Below, one piece after another: positions 6,777 through 16,380 of a stretch of DNA of 64,000 bases. Below the pieces are notes generated by a model. It did not search any database and had not been told where the DNA came from. It saw nothing but the letters and a program-made list of their open reading frames with translations. A program made the translations under genes and the position numbers. Position 1 is the first letter of the stretch; each line of letters opens with the position of its first letter. Where the stretch lies: contig CAMDOZ010000001.1 in assembly GCA_945903705.1 (NCBI GenBank), positions 1-64,000 of the forward strand. The letters are read 5' to 3'. This stretch comes from Fidelibacterota bacterium. Its GTDB lineage: Bacteria; Pseudomonadota; Alphaproteobacteria; Rhodospirillales; Rhodospirillaceae.

Positions 6777-8171
6777 CCAACCCGTAGAGATCCGCTCGAC
6801 GAGTTGCTTCACCGACGGCACGAAGCCGTTGTTGTACCAGGGGTCCTGGGCGAAGCGGTACGCGTTGTGGCCGGCGAACATAAGTTCGGAGTCCACCGTT
6901 CCATCGTGCGCAATGTTCTGCAGCGTCTTCTGAATGCAGAAGCTGCGCGGATCGGCTTTGCGGCCCGTGGTGCCTTCGTCGGTCTGCGACCAGTTGGAGA
7001 AGGAACACGCGGACAGACAGCCCATGCAGGCGATTTGATCGGCGCGGATTTCCTCGGCCCTCGTGGGTGTGACGAAAATCAACGTCGAGTCCGGCGTCTT
7101 CATGGTTTCGGTGAAACCGTGGTCCATCCACGCCTGGGCGCGCATCTTGTCCGGTCCGGTGACATAGACAGGCTTTTTGCGCAGGCCGATGCTGAGCGCG
7201 GTGTCGTGCATGCCCACCGGCTCGGGCGTGAACGGAATCTGGCGTTCGCTGCGATGCTCAAGTTCCTCAAGGAATTCGTTGTGCACGGCCGATGAATAAA
7301 AACCCGTTGGGCTGAAGCGATGCAAATGTACGTCGCCCGGCTCCAATGTTCCGAGCCGCTGCTTCCACTCGCTCGAGATAGGGCTTTCCTTGGTCAGCAG
7401 TGGACGCGTGCCGAACTGGAACGCAATCGGACCGATCTCGGGATTGTCGAGCCAGTGCTCCCACTCCGAAAGCCACCACACGCCGCCCGCCATGATGATA
7501 GGCGTGTTCTGCAAGCCGCACTCATTCATGACGGTGCGTAAGGCCGCGACGCGCTGGTAAGGCTCTTCGGGGCGCTTCGGGTCTTCCGAATTGGAAAGGC
7601 CATTGTGCCCGCCGGCCAGCCACGGATCTTCATAGACCACGCCGCCGAGCAGCTCCGCATGCTTGTGATAGGCGCGCTTCCACAACGCACGGAAGGCGCG
7701 GCCCGAAGAAATGATCGGGTAGTAGTAGATGCCGTAGTGCGTTGCGAGTTCGGCGAGCTTGTAAGGCATGCCGGCGCCGCAGGTGACGCCGTGAATCATG
7801 CCGCGGCACTTTTCCATCACGCCGGCCAGAACGCGTTCCGCGCCGCCCATTTCCCAAAGGATATTGATGTGCAGGCGGCCTTGATTGCCGCGCACCTCGT
7901 GAGCGATCCGAGCTTGGGCGATGCCGCCGTCGATCGCGTATTTGATCAGTTCTTCGTGGCGCTCCTTGCGGGTGCGGCCATGATAGATTTGCGGGATGAC
8001 TTTGCCGGCGGCGTCGAAGGAATCTGCGTTCACGCCGGAGAAAGTCCCGACACCGCCCGCGGCCGCCCAGGCGCCCGACGATTGGCCATTCGAGACGCTG
8101 ACGCCTTTGCCGCCTTCGATGATCGGCAGGATTTCCTGCCCGCCGATGACAATCGGATTAAGTGCTTTCAA
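6774..8171 (-). CDS. Nitronate-monooxygenase-like FMN oxidoreductase with C-terminal Cys cluster
   Basis: A 465-residue protein of the 2-nitropropane dioxygenase / NAD(P)H-dependent flavin oxidoreductase superfamily (FMN-binding TIM barrel). Family-like marks are the N-terminal IVIGGQEILPIIEGGKGV..., VTCGAGMP, IIMAGGVWWLSE and AFQFGTRPLLT. Beyond the barrel the C-terminal ~90 residues hold C382-M-G-C385-L-S-A-C389 and C412, a spacing (CX2CX3C then a distal C) that recalls the [4Fe-4S] site of dienoyl-CoA-reductase-type flavoenzymes; this suggests a bound cluster but is not proof. The start codon is TTG at 8171; no better start fits the conserved N-terminus. Substrate unknown. Confidence 0.8.
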   Translation of the reverse strand: MKALNPIVIGGQEILPIIEGGKGVSVSNGQSSGAWAAAGGVGTFSGVNADSFDAAGKVIPQIYHGRTRKERHEELIKYAIDGGIAQARIAHEVRGNQGRLHINILWEMGGAERVLAGVMEKCRGMIHGVTCGAGMPYKLAELATHYGIYYYPIISSGRAFRALWKRAYHKHAELLGGVVYEDPWLAGGHNGLSNSEDPKRPEEPYQRVAALRTVMNECGLQNTPIIMAGGVWWLSEWEHWLDNPEIGPIAFQFGTRPLLTKESPISSEWKQRLGTLEPGDVHLHRFSPTGFYSSAVHNEFLEELEHRSERQIPFTPEPVGMHDTALSIGLRKKPVYVTGPDKMRAQAWMDHGFTETMKTPDSTLIFVTPTRAEEIRADQIACMGCLSACSFSNWSQTDEGTTGRKADPRSFCIQKTLQNIAHDGTVDSELMFAGHNAYRFAQDPWYNNGFVPSVKQLVERISTGW

Positions 8172-8247
8172 CGCGAAATTCCCATTGTACCTAACCGTAC
8201 GCTCCCAACCGCAATATAGGACGCCCCGGCCGGTGGACCAAGATTAC

Positions 8248-8991
8248 TCATTGGAAGGCTCTCAGCATGTCTGCCGGGATATCGGTGAATATTGCGTCAA
8301 CGCCCCAGCTTTTCAGGTCCTTGGCCCTCTCCACGTCGTTCACGGTGTAGGCCATCACGCCGAAGCCCGCGTCCTGCATCGCCGCAATCTGAGCGGCGTC
8401 GAGATGCTTGTGATTCGCGCCGAAGGAAATCACTTCTAATTTGGCGCCCGCCTCTTTCCAGTCGTCCGTTACACGGTCGAACAGGAGATCGCGCGGCCAG
8501 CCTGGCTGAACTTCCTTTGCCGTCGCCACGGAGATCCGCGAGAAACTCGAGATCAGCGGCAGCGGCGCGCTCGCCGGCCAAGACTCGCGCGCGATGGCGA
8601 GCGCCACTTCCGCCGTTTCCACTTCGCGGCCGCGGTCCGGCTTGATTTCCATATTGAAGGAAAGGCCGAGCTCCCCGAAAAGATCGAGCGCCTCCTCCAG
8701 CGTCGGCACGGGTTCTCCGGCGAAGGCAGGGCCAAACCAACTCCCCGCATCCAAGTCCCGCACGGCGTCGAACGGCATCATGGCAAGCGGCCCTGTGCCG
8801 TCCGACGTGCGGTCGAGATCGTCGTCGTGAAAAATCACCGCGCGTCCGTCCGACGTCAGCGAGACATCGAACTCCACCCATGTCGCGCCGTCGCGGGCCG
8901 CCCGACGGAACGACGCCAGAGTATTCTCCGGCGCCGCCCGCGGCGAACCGCGATGGCCGATCACAAAAGGAAACGGCGGTTTGTTACGCAC
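8248..8991 (-). CDS. Glycerophosphodiester phosphodiesterase
   Basis: Hydrolyses glycerophosphodiesters from lipid turnover to glycerol 3-phosphate and an alcohol. The 247-residue cytoplasmic-type protein (no signal peptide) shows the GDPD signature in order: GHRG and ENTLASF near the start, WVEFDVSLTSDG with the metal-binding Glu/Asp, then HDDDLDRTSDGTG with the catalytic His, MEIKPD in the middle, and a final AYTVND and GVDAIFTDIP. I chose the GTG at 8991 (GGGG upstream), 17 bases after the pnp stop; a longer frame would read into pnp in another phase. It probably shares the pnp transcript by readthrough. Confidence 0.9.
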   Translation of the reverse strand: MRNKPPFPFVIGHRGSPRAAPENTLASFRRAARDGATWVEFDVSLTSDGRAVIFHDDDLDRTSDGTGPLAMMPFDAVRDLDAGSWFGPAFAGEPVPTLEEALDLFGELGLSFNMEIKPDRGREVETAEVALAIARESWPASAPLPLISSFSRISVATAKEVQPGWPRDLLFDRVTDDWKEAGAKLEVISFGANHKHLDAAQIAAMQDAGFGVMAYTVNDVERAKDLKSWGVDAIFTDIPADMLRAFQ

Positions 8992-9008
8992 GCGCCCCAG
9001 GTCGCTTG

Positions 9009-11150
9009 CTAGTTCGCCGGCGCGTCGCCACCGCCGTCCTTGCCGCCGTCGATCTCCAGACCCGTGGCCTGGTCGACACGCTTCATGGACAGCTTCACCT
9101 TGCCGCGGTCGTCGATGGCAAGGCACTTCACCTTCACCACGTCGCCTTCCTTGACGACATCGGCGACCTGCTGCACGCGCTTCGAAGCCAACTCCGAGAT
9201 GTGCACAAGGCCGTCGCGCTTGCCGAGGAAGTTCACGAAGGCGCCGAAGTCCATGATCTTGACCACGGTGCCGGTGTAGATCGCGCCCACTTCCGGCTCG
9301 GCGACAATTTCGCGAATGCGGCGAACCGCTTCGTTCATATTGTCGGCGTCGGCCGAGGCCACGCGCACAGTGCCGTCGTCTTCGATGTCGATCTTGGTTT
9401 GCGTGGTCTCCTGCAGCTCGCGGATCACCTTGCCACCGGTGCCGATGATCTCGCGGATCTTGTCCTTCGGAACCATGAGCGTGGTAATGCGCGGCGCCGT
9501 CGCGGCAACCGTATCGCGGGCGCCGGTGATGGCTTTCGCCATCTCGCCCAGGATGTGCAAGCGGCCGTCGCGCGCCTGACGGAGCGCGATTTCCATGATC
9601 TCGCGGGTGATGGACGTGATCTTGATGTCCATCTGCAGCGCCGTGACTCCGACTTCAGTGCCGGCAACTTTGAAGTCCATGTCGCCGAGATGATCTTCGT
9701 CGCCAAGGATGTCCGAAAGAACGGCGAAGTCGCTGCCTTCCTTGATGAGACCCATGGCGATGCCGGCCACAGGGCGCGCCAGGGGCACGCCGCCGTCCAT
9801 CATGGCCAGCGAGCTTCCGCACACCGTCGCCATCGACGACGAGCCGTTGGACTCGGTGATTTCGGAAACGAGACGCAGGGTGTACGGGAAGTTTTCCTTA
9901 CCCGGCAGCAACGGATGGATTGCACGCCACGCCAGCTTGCCGTGGCCGATTTCGCGGCGGCCCGGTGAGCCCATGCGGCCGGCTTCACCCACGGAGTACG
10001 GGGGGAAGTTGTAGTGCAGCATGAAGTTCTGGCGGAACTCGCCTTCCAGCGCGTCGATGATCTGCTCGTCCTGGCCGGTGCCGAGCGTGGCAACGACAAG
10101 GGCTTGCGTTTCACCGCGGGTGAACAAGGCCGAGCCGTGCGCGCGCGGCAGCACGCCCACGTCGATCTCGATAGGGCGGACGGTCTTGGTGTCACGGCCG
10201 TCGATACGCTTGCCGGTCTTCAAGATGTTGCCGCGAACGACGTCGGCTTCCATGTGTTTGAAGATCCCGGCTCCCACGGCTAGTTCGGCCGGCGTTTCCG
10301 CGAGCGTCGCAAGCGCCTTCTTCTTGATATCGCCGACCGCCGCGTAGCGTTCTTGTTTCACGGTCTTGGTGTAGGCGCCGCCGAGTTCGGGCATGAACGA
10401 CGCAAGCTTCGTCTTGACCAGCGCAACTTCGGGCGCTTCCGCGGCGATGTCGATCGGGTCCTTCGCGCAGGCTTCGGCGAGGCCGATGATCATATTGATC
10501 ACAGCATTCATCTGGTCGTGGCCGAAGTTGACCGCGCCGAGCATGATGTCTTCGGACAGTTCCTTCGCTTCGGATTCCACCATCAGCACGCCTTCGCGGG
10601 TGCCCGCGACGACGAGATCGAGGGACGAGTTCGGCAGTTGATCCATCGTCGGGTTGAGTACGTACTGGCCGTCGATGTAACCGACGCGCGCCGCGCCGAT
10701 CGGGCCCATGAACGGCAAGCCGGAAATCGTGAGGGCGGCGGAGGCGCCGATCATCGCCACGACGTCGGGGTCGTTCTTGAGGTCGTGCGAAAGCACGGTG
10801 CAGACGATCTGCGTCTCGTTGCGATAGCGTTCATGGAACAAGGGGCGGATCGGACGGTCGATCAGGCGCGAGGTGAGGACTTCCTTTTCCGTCGGGCGCC
10901 CTTCACGCTTGAAAAAGCCGCCCGGGATCTTGCCGGCGGCGAAAGTCTTTTCCTGGTAGTTGACGGTCAGCGGGAAAAAATCGATGCCGGGCTTCGGCGA
11001 CTTGGCGCCGACGGCGGTGCACAGAACGGTGGTTTCACCGTAGGTGGCCATGACCGAGCCATCGGCCTGGCGGGCTACTTTGCCGGTTTCGAGGATCAGC
11101 TTGCGGCCGCCCCAGTCGATCTCCTTACGTGTGACTTTGAACATAGACAT
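9009..11150 (-). CDS. pnp: Polyribonucleotide nucleotidyltransferase
   Basis: PNPase degrades RNA 3'-to-5' by phosphorolysis in the degradosome and can add nucleotides in reverse. The 713-residue protein has two RNase PH domains: the first includes [20 protein letters not shown] and [12 protein letters not shown], the second [14 protein letters not shown] and the phosphate-site [15 protein letters not shown] domain ([13 protein letters not shown]) and an S1 domain ([15 protein letters not shown]) follow. ATG at 11150 is preceded by GAAGGAAG; a second ATG at 11144 is also possible. It follows rpsO on the same strand after ~290 bases, the usual order. PNPase is often autoregulated through its leader. 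Confidence 0.97.
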   Translation of the reverse strand: MSMFKVTRKEIDWGGRKLILETGKVARQADGSVMATYGETTVLCTAVGAKSPKPGIDFFPLTVNYQEKTFAAGKIPGGFFKREGRPTEKEVLTSRLIDRPIRPLFHERYRNETQIVCTVLSHDLKNDPDVVAMIGASAALTISGLPFMGPIGAARVGYIDGQYVLNPTMDQLPNSSLDLVVAGTREGVLMVESEAKELSEDIMLGAVNFGHDQMNAVINMIIGLAEACAKDPIDIAAEAPEVALVKTKLASFMPELGGAYTKTVKQERYAAVGDIKKKALATLAETPAELAVGAGIFKHMEADVVRGNILKTGKRIDGRDTKTVRPIEIDVGVLPRAHGSALFTRGETQALVVATLGTGQDEQIIDALEGEFRQNFMLHYNFPPYSVGEAGRMGSPGRREIGHGKLAWRAIHPLLPGKENFPYTLRLVSEITESNGSSSMATVCGSSLAMMDGGVPLARPVAGIAMGLIKEGSDFAVLSDILGDEDHLGDMDFKVAGTEVGVTALQMDIKITSITREIMEIALRQARDGRLHILGEMAKAITGARDTVAATAPRITTLMVPKDKIREIIGTGGKVIRELQETTQTKIDIEDDGTVRVASADADNMNEAVRRIREIVAEPEVGAIYTGTVVKIMDFGAFVNFLGKRDGLVHISELASKRVQQVADVVKEGDVVKVKCLAIDDRGKVKLSMKRVDQATGLEIDGGKDGGGDAPAN

Positions 11151-11373
11151 AGTTTTTCTTCCTTCTTCCTCCTGGACCGGCACCGGATTGTGCGCTCGGC
11201 TCACCGTCAGGGGCCCACCCATGTGGGCTGTGAACGGTCAGAGGGGAGTGAGCCGAGATTTCGATCCCGCGTAGAAACGACTACGCGCCTTGAACACACT
11301 CGCGCGAAACTGCGCGCGGCAGCGCACTTAAAAACTTATCAGCCATAGATGCTGCTTAGGCGGAAACACGAAT

Positions 11374-11401
11374 GGCGCCGGCTTGCACATGCAAGGGCGC
11401 C
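11374..11401 (-). other. Stem-loop in the rpsO-pnp interval
   Basis: GGCGCC at both ends (11374-11379 and 11396-11401) and an inner CTTGCA/TGCAAG arm form a stem with a two-base bulge around a CA loop. It lies between rpsO and pnp, where E. coli carries terminator and RNase III hairpins controlling pnp. There is no U-run, so a processing or stability element is the better guess. The rest of 11151-11436 holds no gene. Confidence 0.45.
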
Positions 11402-11436
11402 TTATCCGCGTCCGCCACTATGGCTGGAACAAAGAT

Positions 11437-11706
11437 CTAGCGCCGCAGTCCGAGGCGGTTGATCAGAGTGTCGTAGCGGCCGGCGTCCGATGACTTGACG
11501 TAATCGAGCAAGCGGCGGCGTTGACCGACCATCACCAGAAGACCACGACGCGAGTGGTTGTCTTTGTTGTGGCCTTTGAGGTGATCGGTGAGATTCTTGA
11601 TCCGTTCGGTCAAGATCGCCACCTGAACTTCGGGCGAACCTGTGTCGCCGGACTTGATGGCATACTCAGTAATGAGCGCTTGTTTGCGCTCTGCGCTAAT
11701 CGACAT
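11437..11706 (-). CDS. rpsO: 30S ribosomal protein S15
   Basis: S15 binds the 16S rRNA central domain and nucleates platform assembly. The 89-residue length is exactly typical. Conserved motifs are [35 protein letters not shown] (rRNA-binding His/Asp/Ser/Arg loop) and RRRLLDYVK. It sits 17 bases after truB and upstream of pnp, the classic truB-rpsO-pnp order. ATG at 11706 with AGAAGGAG upstream. Confidence 0.98.
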   Translation of the reverse strand: MSISAERKQALITEYAIKSGDTGSPEVQVAILTERIKNLTDHLKGHNKDNHSRRGLLVMVGQRRRLLDYVKSSDAGRYDTLINRLGLRR

Positions 11707-11723
11707 CGGGGACTCCTTCTAGG

Positions 11724-12650
11724 TCAATGATTCAAAACGCGGACGGGACGGACCATGCCGTTCCCGACCTCGGCCACCGCAATCAGCCTCCCGCCGCACA
11801 ACGCTTGTACGGTTTGGCCTTCATCAAGGCCGGTGAGGGGCTTGCGCTTCACGACGGGCCAGAGAGCAATCGCTTGCCCCAGGCTCATGCGGCGGGCCTC
11901 TTCGTCCGTCAGGGCCAGAGCCGGGATGTCGTCCAGCACGGTCTTAACCGGAAGAAGGTAGTCAGAAGCGGCGGCTTTATGCCCCAGGGCCTCCAGGTTT
12001 TCCAGGGAAATCGCCCGATTTTCGCTGAAAGGACCGCATCTTGTGCGCCTTAAGGCCGAGATATGCCCCTCCGTCCCCAGGGCCAGGGCCAGATCGCGCA
12101 CCAAGGCCCGGATATAGGTCCCCTTGCCGCAATCCACCTCGAACCGGGCGTGATCCGTGTCAGACATGGAGGTAAGGGAAAACCGCCATACTTCCACCGT
12201 CCGGGCCGCCAGGTTCAGCGCCTCCTTCGCGCGGGCGAGGTCATACGCCCGCTGGCCGTCCACCTTGATGGCGGAGTAATCCGGCGGGACCTGTTCAATT
12301 CGGCCGGTGAAGCGGGGCAACATGGATTCGATTGCAGCTTTGTCCGGCCGGCGATTGGAGGAGCGAATCACCGCACCGTCGCTATCGTCCGTATCGGTGG
12401 CGGCGCCCCAGGTGACCTCAAATGTATATGTCTTGCGGGAATCCATGGCGAAAGCGGCCGTTTTTGTCGCTTCGCCCAGGGCAATGGGCAGAATTCCGGT
12501 CGCCAATGGGTCCAAAGTCCCGCCATGACCTGCTTTCGCAGCGTTGAGGGCGCGCTTCACCCGGGCGACGACCTTGGCCGCCGTGATTCCGCTGGGTTTG
12601 TCGATGGCCATCCAGCCATGGATGGGGACGCCTTGCGCCTTGCGCGCCAC
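11724..12650 (-). CDS. truB: tRNA pseudouridine-55 synthase
   Basis: TruB converts U55 to pseudouridine in the T-arm of elongator tRNAs. Motif I reads HGGTLDPLATG, with the catalytic Asp at residue 47. Other family motifs are DKPSGITA near the N-terminus, KTYTFEVTWG, QVPPDYSAIKVDGQRAYDLAR, and CGKGTYIRALVRDLA; a C-terminal PUA-like tail ends in 'RLIAVAEVGNGMVRPVRVL'. At 308 residues it is full length. It starts 2 bases after the rbfA stop, so translation is likely coupled within the infB-rbfA-truB-rpsO unit. Confidence 0.97.
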   Translation of the reverse strand: MARKAQGVPIHGWMAIDKPSGITAAKVVARVKRALNAAKAGHGGTLDPLATGILPIALGEATKTAAFAMDSRKTYTFEVTWGAATDTDDSDGAVIRSSNRRPDKAAIESMLPRFTGRIEQVPPDYSAIKVDGQRAYDLARAKEALNLAARTVEVWRFSLTSMSDTDHARFEVDCGKGTYIRALVRDLALALGTEGHISALRRTRCGPFSENRAISLENLEALGHKAAASDYLLPVKTVLDDIPALALTDEEARRMSLGQAIALWPVVKRKPLTGLDEGQTVQALCGGRLIAVAEVGNGMVRPVRVLNH

Positions 12651-12652
12651 GC

Positions 12653-13093
12653 CTACTCTTCCTCGCCGCGATTTTCATCGCTGGGGAGGCTCGCCAGCGG
12701 GGCGAACCCGGCCCCGAGATCGCGGGCGACCTCGGGCTTGTGGAGCAGGCGCGCGATGCGCTCGGCCTCGTCGAAGGTCGTGTCGGCGGCGAAGACGAGA
12801 TCGGGGATGAACTTCATTGTGAGACGGCTCGCGAGCTCCCGGCGCAGGAACGGCTTCACGCGGCGAAGCCCTTCCAGGATGGGTTTCGGATCGCCGCCGC
12901 CCAGCGGCACGATATAGACGCGCGCGTGGCGCAAGTCCGGACTCGGCCGCACTTCGGTCACAGTGACGCTGACCCCGGCGAGCGCCGGGTCGCGGAAGGT
13001 CTCGCGTTCTAAGATGCCGGCCAGCACATGTCGGATCTCTTCTCCGATGCGCAATTGCCGTTGGCCCGGCGCTTTTGGCCGCTGTCGTGCCAT
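12653..13093 (-). CDS. rbfA: 30S ribosome-binding factor A
   Basis: RbfA is a cold-shock-associated assembly factor that binds the 30S neck during 16S 5'-end maturation. The 146-residue protein has the KH-type core: RQLRIGEEIRHVLAGIL, the strand VSVTVTEVRPSPDLRHARVYI, then LRRELASRLTMKFIPDLVF. The ATG at 13093 has GAGGAA five bases upstream; a TTG six codons earlier would include the ribosome binding site and is rejected. Lies between infB and truB as in most bacteria. A GC-rich inverted repeat separates it from infB. Confidence 0.95.
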   Translation of the reverse strand: MARQRPKAPGQRQLRIGEEIRHVLAGILERETFRDPALAGVSVTVTEVRPSPDLRHARVYIVPLGGGDPKPILEGLRRVKPFLRRELASRLTMKFIPDLVFAADTTFDEAERIARLLHKPEVARDLGAGFAPLASLPSDENRGEEE

Positions 13094-13153
13094 GGGAATT
13101 TCCTCAAGCAATCGTCCGCCCGCCGCCCCGAAGGGCCCGCGGGCGGGTGGGTC

Positions 13154-15667
13154 TTACAAGGTCGAGGCGACCCGCTCCATTTCGAAACATTCGATCATGT
13201 CGCCGACCTGAATGTCCTGATAGTTCGCGAGTCCCATGCCGCACTCGTAACCTTCGCGAACTTCCTTCACGTCGTCCTTGAAGCGCTTGAGCTGCGACAG
13301 ATCACCTTCATGAATGACGGTGTTGTCGCGGAGCAGACGGACTTTGCAGCCGCGCTTGATGACGCCCTGCGTCACGCGGCAGCCGGCAACCTTACCCACT
13401 TTGGTGACGTTGAACACTTCGCGGATTTCGGCGTAGCCGATGAAGCTTTCCTTGAAGGTCGGGGCGAGCATGCCAGTCAAGACCTGCTTCATGTCGTCCG
13501 TGACTTCGTAAATGATCGAGTAGTAGCGGATGTCGACGTTGTCGCGCTTGGCGACTTCGCGGGCCTGGGCGTTGGCGCGTACGTTGAACCCGATGATCAC
13601 GGCGCCGTTGGTCTTTGCAAGCGTGACGTCGGACTCGTTGATCGGGCCGACGGCGCTGTGCAGCACTTTCACCCGTACTTTTTCAGTGCCGATCTTGGCC
13701 AGCGTGCCGTTCAGCGCTTCGGCCGATCCCTGCACGTCCGCCTTCACGATCACGGAAAGCTCGGTGGACTCGCCCGCTTTGATCTTGGCGAACATCTGCT
13801 CCATGGTCGAGCCGCCGACCGAGGCCACATGTTCCTTATCGCGGATCTTACGGCGGCGGAAATCAGCGACTTCGCGCGCTTTTGCTTCGTCGTTGACAAC
13901 CACGAAGTCGTCACCGGCCGCCGGCGTGCCGCCGAAGCCGACGACTTCCACGGGCGCGGACGGCATGGCGGACTTCACCTGCTTGCCGTGTTCGTTGATC
14001 AGCACGCGCACACGGCCCCACTCGGCGCCGGCGACGAAGATGTCGCCCACATGCAACGTCCCACGCTGCACGAGCACGGTGCCGACCGAGCCCACGCCTT
14101 TTTCCATCTTGGCTTCGATGATGGCGCCTTCGGCGGCGCGGTCGGGGTTCGCCTTCAGGTCGAGAAGTTCGGCCTGCAGCATGATGGCTTCCTCGAGCTT
14201 GTCGAGGTTGGTCTTCTGCGTCGCCGAAACTTCGATGGCCAGTACTTCGCCGCCCATGTCTTCCACCACGACCTCGTGGCTTAAGAGGTCGGTTTTCACC
14301 CGCTGAGGATTGGCGCCGGGTTTGTCCATCTTGTTGATGGCAACGATGATCGGCACATCGGCCGCTTTCGCGTGCTTAATGGCTTCCACCGTCTGCGGCA
14401 TGATGCCGTCGTCGGCGGCTACCACCAGGACGACAATGTCCGTGACCTTGGCGCCACGGGCGCGCATGGCGGTGAAGGCTTCGTGGCCCGGGGTGTCGAT
14501 AAACGTGATTTTCTGGCCCTTGCTCGTGCGAACCTGATAGGCGCCGATGTGCTGCGTGATGCCGCCCGCTTCGCCGGCGGCGACGTTTGCGGAGCGTAAG
14601 GAATCCAGGAGCGAGGTCTTGCCGTGGTCGACGTGACCCATAACCGTAACCACGGGCGGGCGCGTCTTCATTGCCGCTTCGTCGTCGTCGGTCGTCTTGA
14701 GCGCGTCTTCGACGGCGCTCTCGGTGATACGCTTGACCTTGTGACCGAATTCCTGCGCCACCAACTCGGCGGTATCGGCGTCGATAACTTCATTGATCGT
14801 CGCCATGATACCTAATTTCATAAGTGACTTGATGACGTTGCCCGAGCGTTCGGCTATGCGGTTCGACAGCTCTTGCACCGTGATGGTTTCCGGCAGCACG
14901 ACCTCGCGTACCACCTTGTCCGTGTTCATCGGCTGCTTAAGCTGGGCCTTGCGGCGCTCCTTCTCCACAGCACGTCGCATCGAAGCGATTGAGCGCGAAC
15001 GCTCGACGGCATCGTCGCCTTCGAGCGCAGTGGTGATGGACAGCTTGCCGGCGCGGCGGCGCGGCTCGGTACGTTTGACCGTGGGCGGCTTGTGGCCCGT
15101 CTTCGCCTTGCGGCGCGGGGCGTCTTCGTCTTCTTCTTCCTCGACGGCTTCGCGGCGCACAAGCGGCGCGACCGCGGCAACGTCGGTCTTGGCTTCAACG
15201 GCGGGAGTTGGTGCTTCGGCTGCGGCCGGAGCTTCGGCCCGCGGCGCCGCGGCGGGTTCCTGAGCCTTGCGGAGTTTCTCTTCGGCGCTGCGGTGAGCGT
15301 TTTCCTCCGCTTCGCGTTTCGCCTCTTCTTCTTCGATCTTGCTTTTTTCTTCGTCGGCCTTGAGAGCGTCTTGAAGCGCCTTCAGGCGATGGGCCTTCTC
15401 GTCGTCGGTCAACGTGCCATGCTGGAGCGAATCCTTCAGGAGCTCCTCGGCCCTGGCCTTCGCGGTCGTCGGCGCCGCTTTGACTTCTTGCACTTTGCCG
15501 TCGGCGCCGATCTCGAACTGGCGCTTCCGCTTGCGTTCGACCTGAACGACTTTCGAGCGCCCATGCGAGAAGCTCTGTCGGACCTGACCGGTCTCGACCG
15601 TCTTCTTCAGCTCGAGTTTGCCTTTACCGCCGAGGGTCAAGGGTGTCTTGGTCTTGGTATCGCTCAC
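13154..15667 (-). CDS. infB: Translation initiation factor IF-2
   Basis: IF-2 is the GTPase that places initiator tRNA on the 30S subunit and promotes 50S joining. The product is 837 residues. Residues 1-~60 form the proteobacterial IF2-associated motif, followed by a charged, Ala/Glu/Lys-rich linker to ~250 that includes an Arg-rich segment. The IF2-N domain then has [19 protein letters not shown]. The G domain shows [14 protein letters not shown] (G1), GITQHIGAY (G2), DTPGHEAF (G3) and NKMDKPGA (G4). C-terminal domains run to the end. GTG start at 15667. Part of the nusA-ylxR-infB-rbfA operon. Confidence 0.98.
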   Translation of the reverse strand: MSDTKTKTPLTLGGKGKLELKKTVETGQVRQSFSHGRSKVVQVERKRKRQFEIGADGKVQEVKAAPTTAKARAEELLKDSLQHGTLTDDEKAHRLKALQDALKADEEKSKIEEEEAKREAEENAHRSAEEKLRKAQEPAAAPRAEAPAAAEAPTPAVEAKTDVAAVAPLVRREAVEEEEDEDAPRRKAKTGHKPPTVKRTEPRRRAGKLSITTALEGDDAVERSRSIASMRRAVEKERRKAQLKQPMNTDKVVREVVLPETITVQELSNRIAERSGNVIKSLMKLGIMATINEVIDADTAELVAQEFGHKVKRITESAVEDALKTTDDDEAAMKTRPPVVTVMGHVDHGKTSLLDSLRSANVAAGEAGGITQHIGAYQVRTSKGQKITFIDTPGHEAFTAMRARGAKVTDIVVLVVAADDGIMPQTVEAIKHAKAADVPIIVAINKMDKPGANPQRVKTDLLSHEVVVEDMGGEVLAIEVSATQKTNLDKLEEAIMLQAELLDLKANPDRAAEGAIIEAKMEKGVGSVGTVLVQRGTLHVGDIFVAGAEWGRVRVLINEHGKQVKSAMPSAPVEVVGFGGTPAAGDDFVVVNDEAKAREVADFRRRKIRDKEHVASVGGSTMEQMFAKIKAGESTELSVIVKADVQGSAEALNGTLAKIGTEKVRVKVLHSAVGPINESDVTLAKTNGAVIIGFNVRANAQAREVAKRDNVDIRYYSIIYEVTDDMKQVLTGMLAPTFKESFIGYAEIREVFNVTKVGKVAGCRVTQGVIKRGCKVRLLRDNTVIHEGDLSQLKRFKDDVKEVREGYECGMGLANYQDIQVGDMIECFEMERVASTL

Positions 15668-15702
15668 TCAATGCACCTTAATCAAAGAATCCAAACCGCC
15701 GC

Positions 15703-16344
15703 TTATTCGCCGCGAAATCCGCTAAAGCGGCCCGCGTCTTCTAAAATCATCTCCGTCAGGCGGCCACGCAAAAGCGCCACATGCACCGCCATGTCCTTGC
15801 CCAGCGCGTTCCCAAGCTCCGTGCTCGAAAACACATCAACGACGGGCACGCCGGGGGCGAGAGCGCCCATTTTTTGCCGCTCTGCGATCGAACCGTCCGA
15901 TGCCTCGATCAAGGCAGCCGTACGGCCAGTCGCAATCTGAGCGCGGACCTTTTCCGCACCCGAGGCGACAAGTCCGGCGCGCTGCGCCAGGCCAAGATGA
16001 TTAAGACAGCGGCGACGTAGTAGTTCGACGACGGTATCGGCCAAGTCCGGGGCAACACTGACGTTGGCCCGCGCGGCTTTGGCAAACAGCCGTTTTTGCG
16101 CCGCTGTTTCTATCATATCGCGCCGCGCCCTCAACCACAAACCCCGACCGGGCAGGCGTCCGCCCACGTCCGGAACGATCGCGTTATCAGGGCCCACCAC
16201 GAATCGGATGAGTTCGGCCACAGGGAGCGACTCGCCCGAGGCGATGCAGCGCCGGGTTGGACCCGAGTCCGGCTCGTCGCCCTGCTCGTCCGATGGCGAT
16301 CCATTGGGCGCCGGGTCGCCCGTAAGGTGTGTCTCTATGGTCAT
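15703..16344 (-). CDS. YlxR/YlxQ-type fused RNA-binding protein
   Basis: A ~213-residue protein of the nusA-infB interval. Residues ~30-100 are the YlxR (DUF448) domain with RRCIASGE, LIRFVVGPD and GGRLPGRGLWLRA. Residues ~105-210 look like an L7Ae/YlxQ ribosomal-protein-like domain (LGLAQRAGLVASG, then EASDGS). In many bacteria these are two genes; the fused form is usual in alphaproteobacteria. Both domains are thought to bind RNA; a precise role is not established, though YlxR has been linked to transcription and RNase P. ATG at 16344 preferred; a TTG at 16365 is possible. The nusA stop is ~37 bases upstream. Confidence 0.88.
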   Translation of the reverse strand: MTIETHLTGDPAPNGSPSDEQGDEPDSGPTRRCIASGESLPVAELIRFVVGPDNAIVPDVGGRLPGRGLWLRARRDMIETAAQKRLFAKAARANVSVAPDLADTVVELLRRRCLNHLGLAQRAGLVASGAEKVRAQIATGRTAALIEASDGSIAERQKMGALAPGVPVVDVFSSTELGNALGKDMAVHVALLRGRLTEMILEDAGRFSGFRGE

Positions 16345-16380
16345 TGCGTTTGCCCGGACCGCCAAAAAGATTAAGCGGGA

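Noticed and set aside
8880-11348. Large plus-strand open frames opposite pnp
   Set aside because: Compositional shadows; pnp is certain.
13028-15940. Large plus-strand open frames opposite infB
   Set aside because: Compositional shadows of a clear IF-2 gene; no domains.
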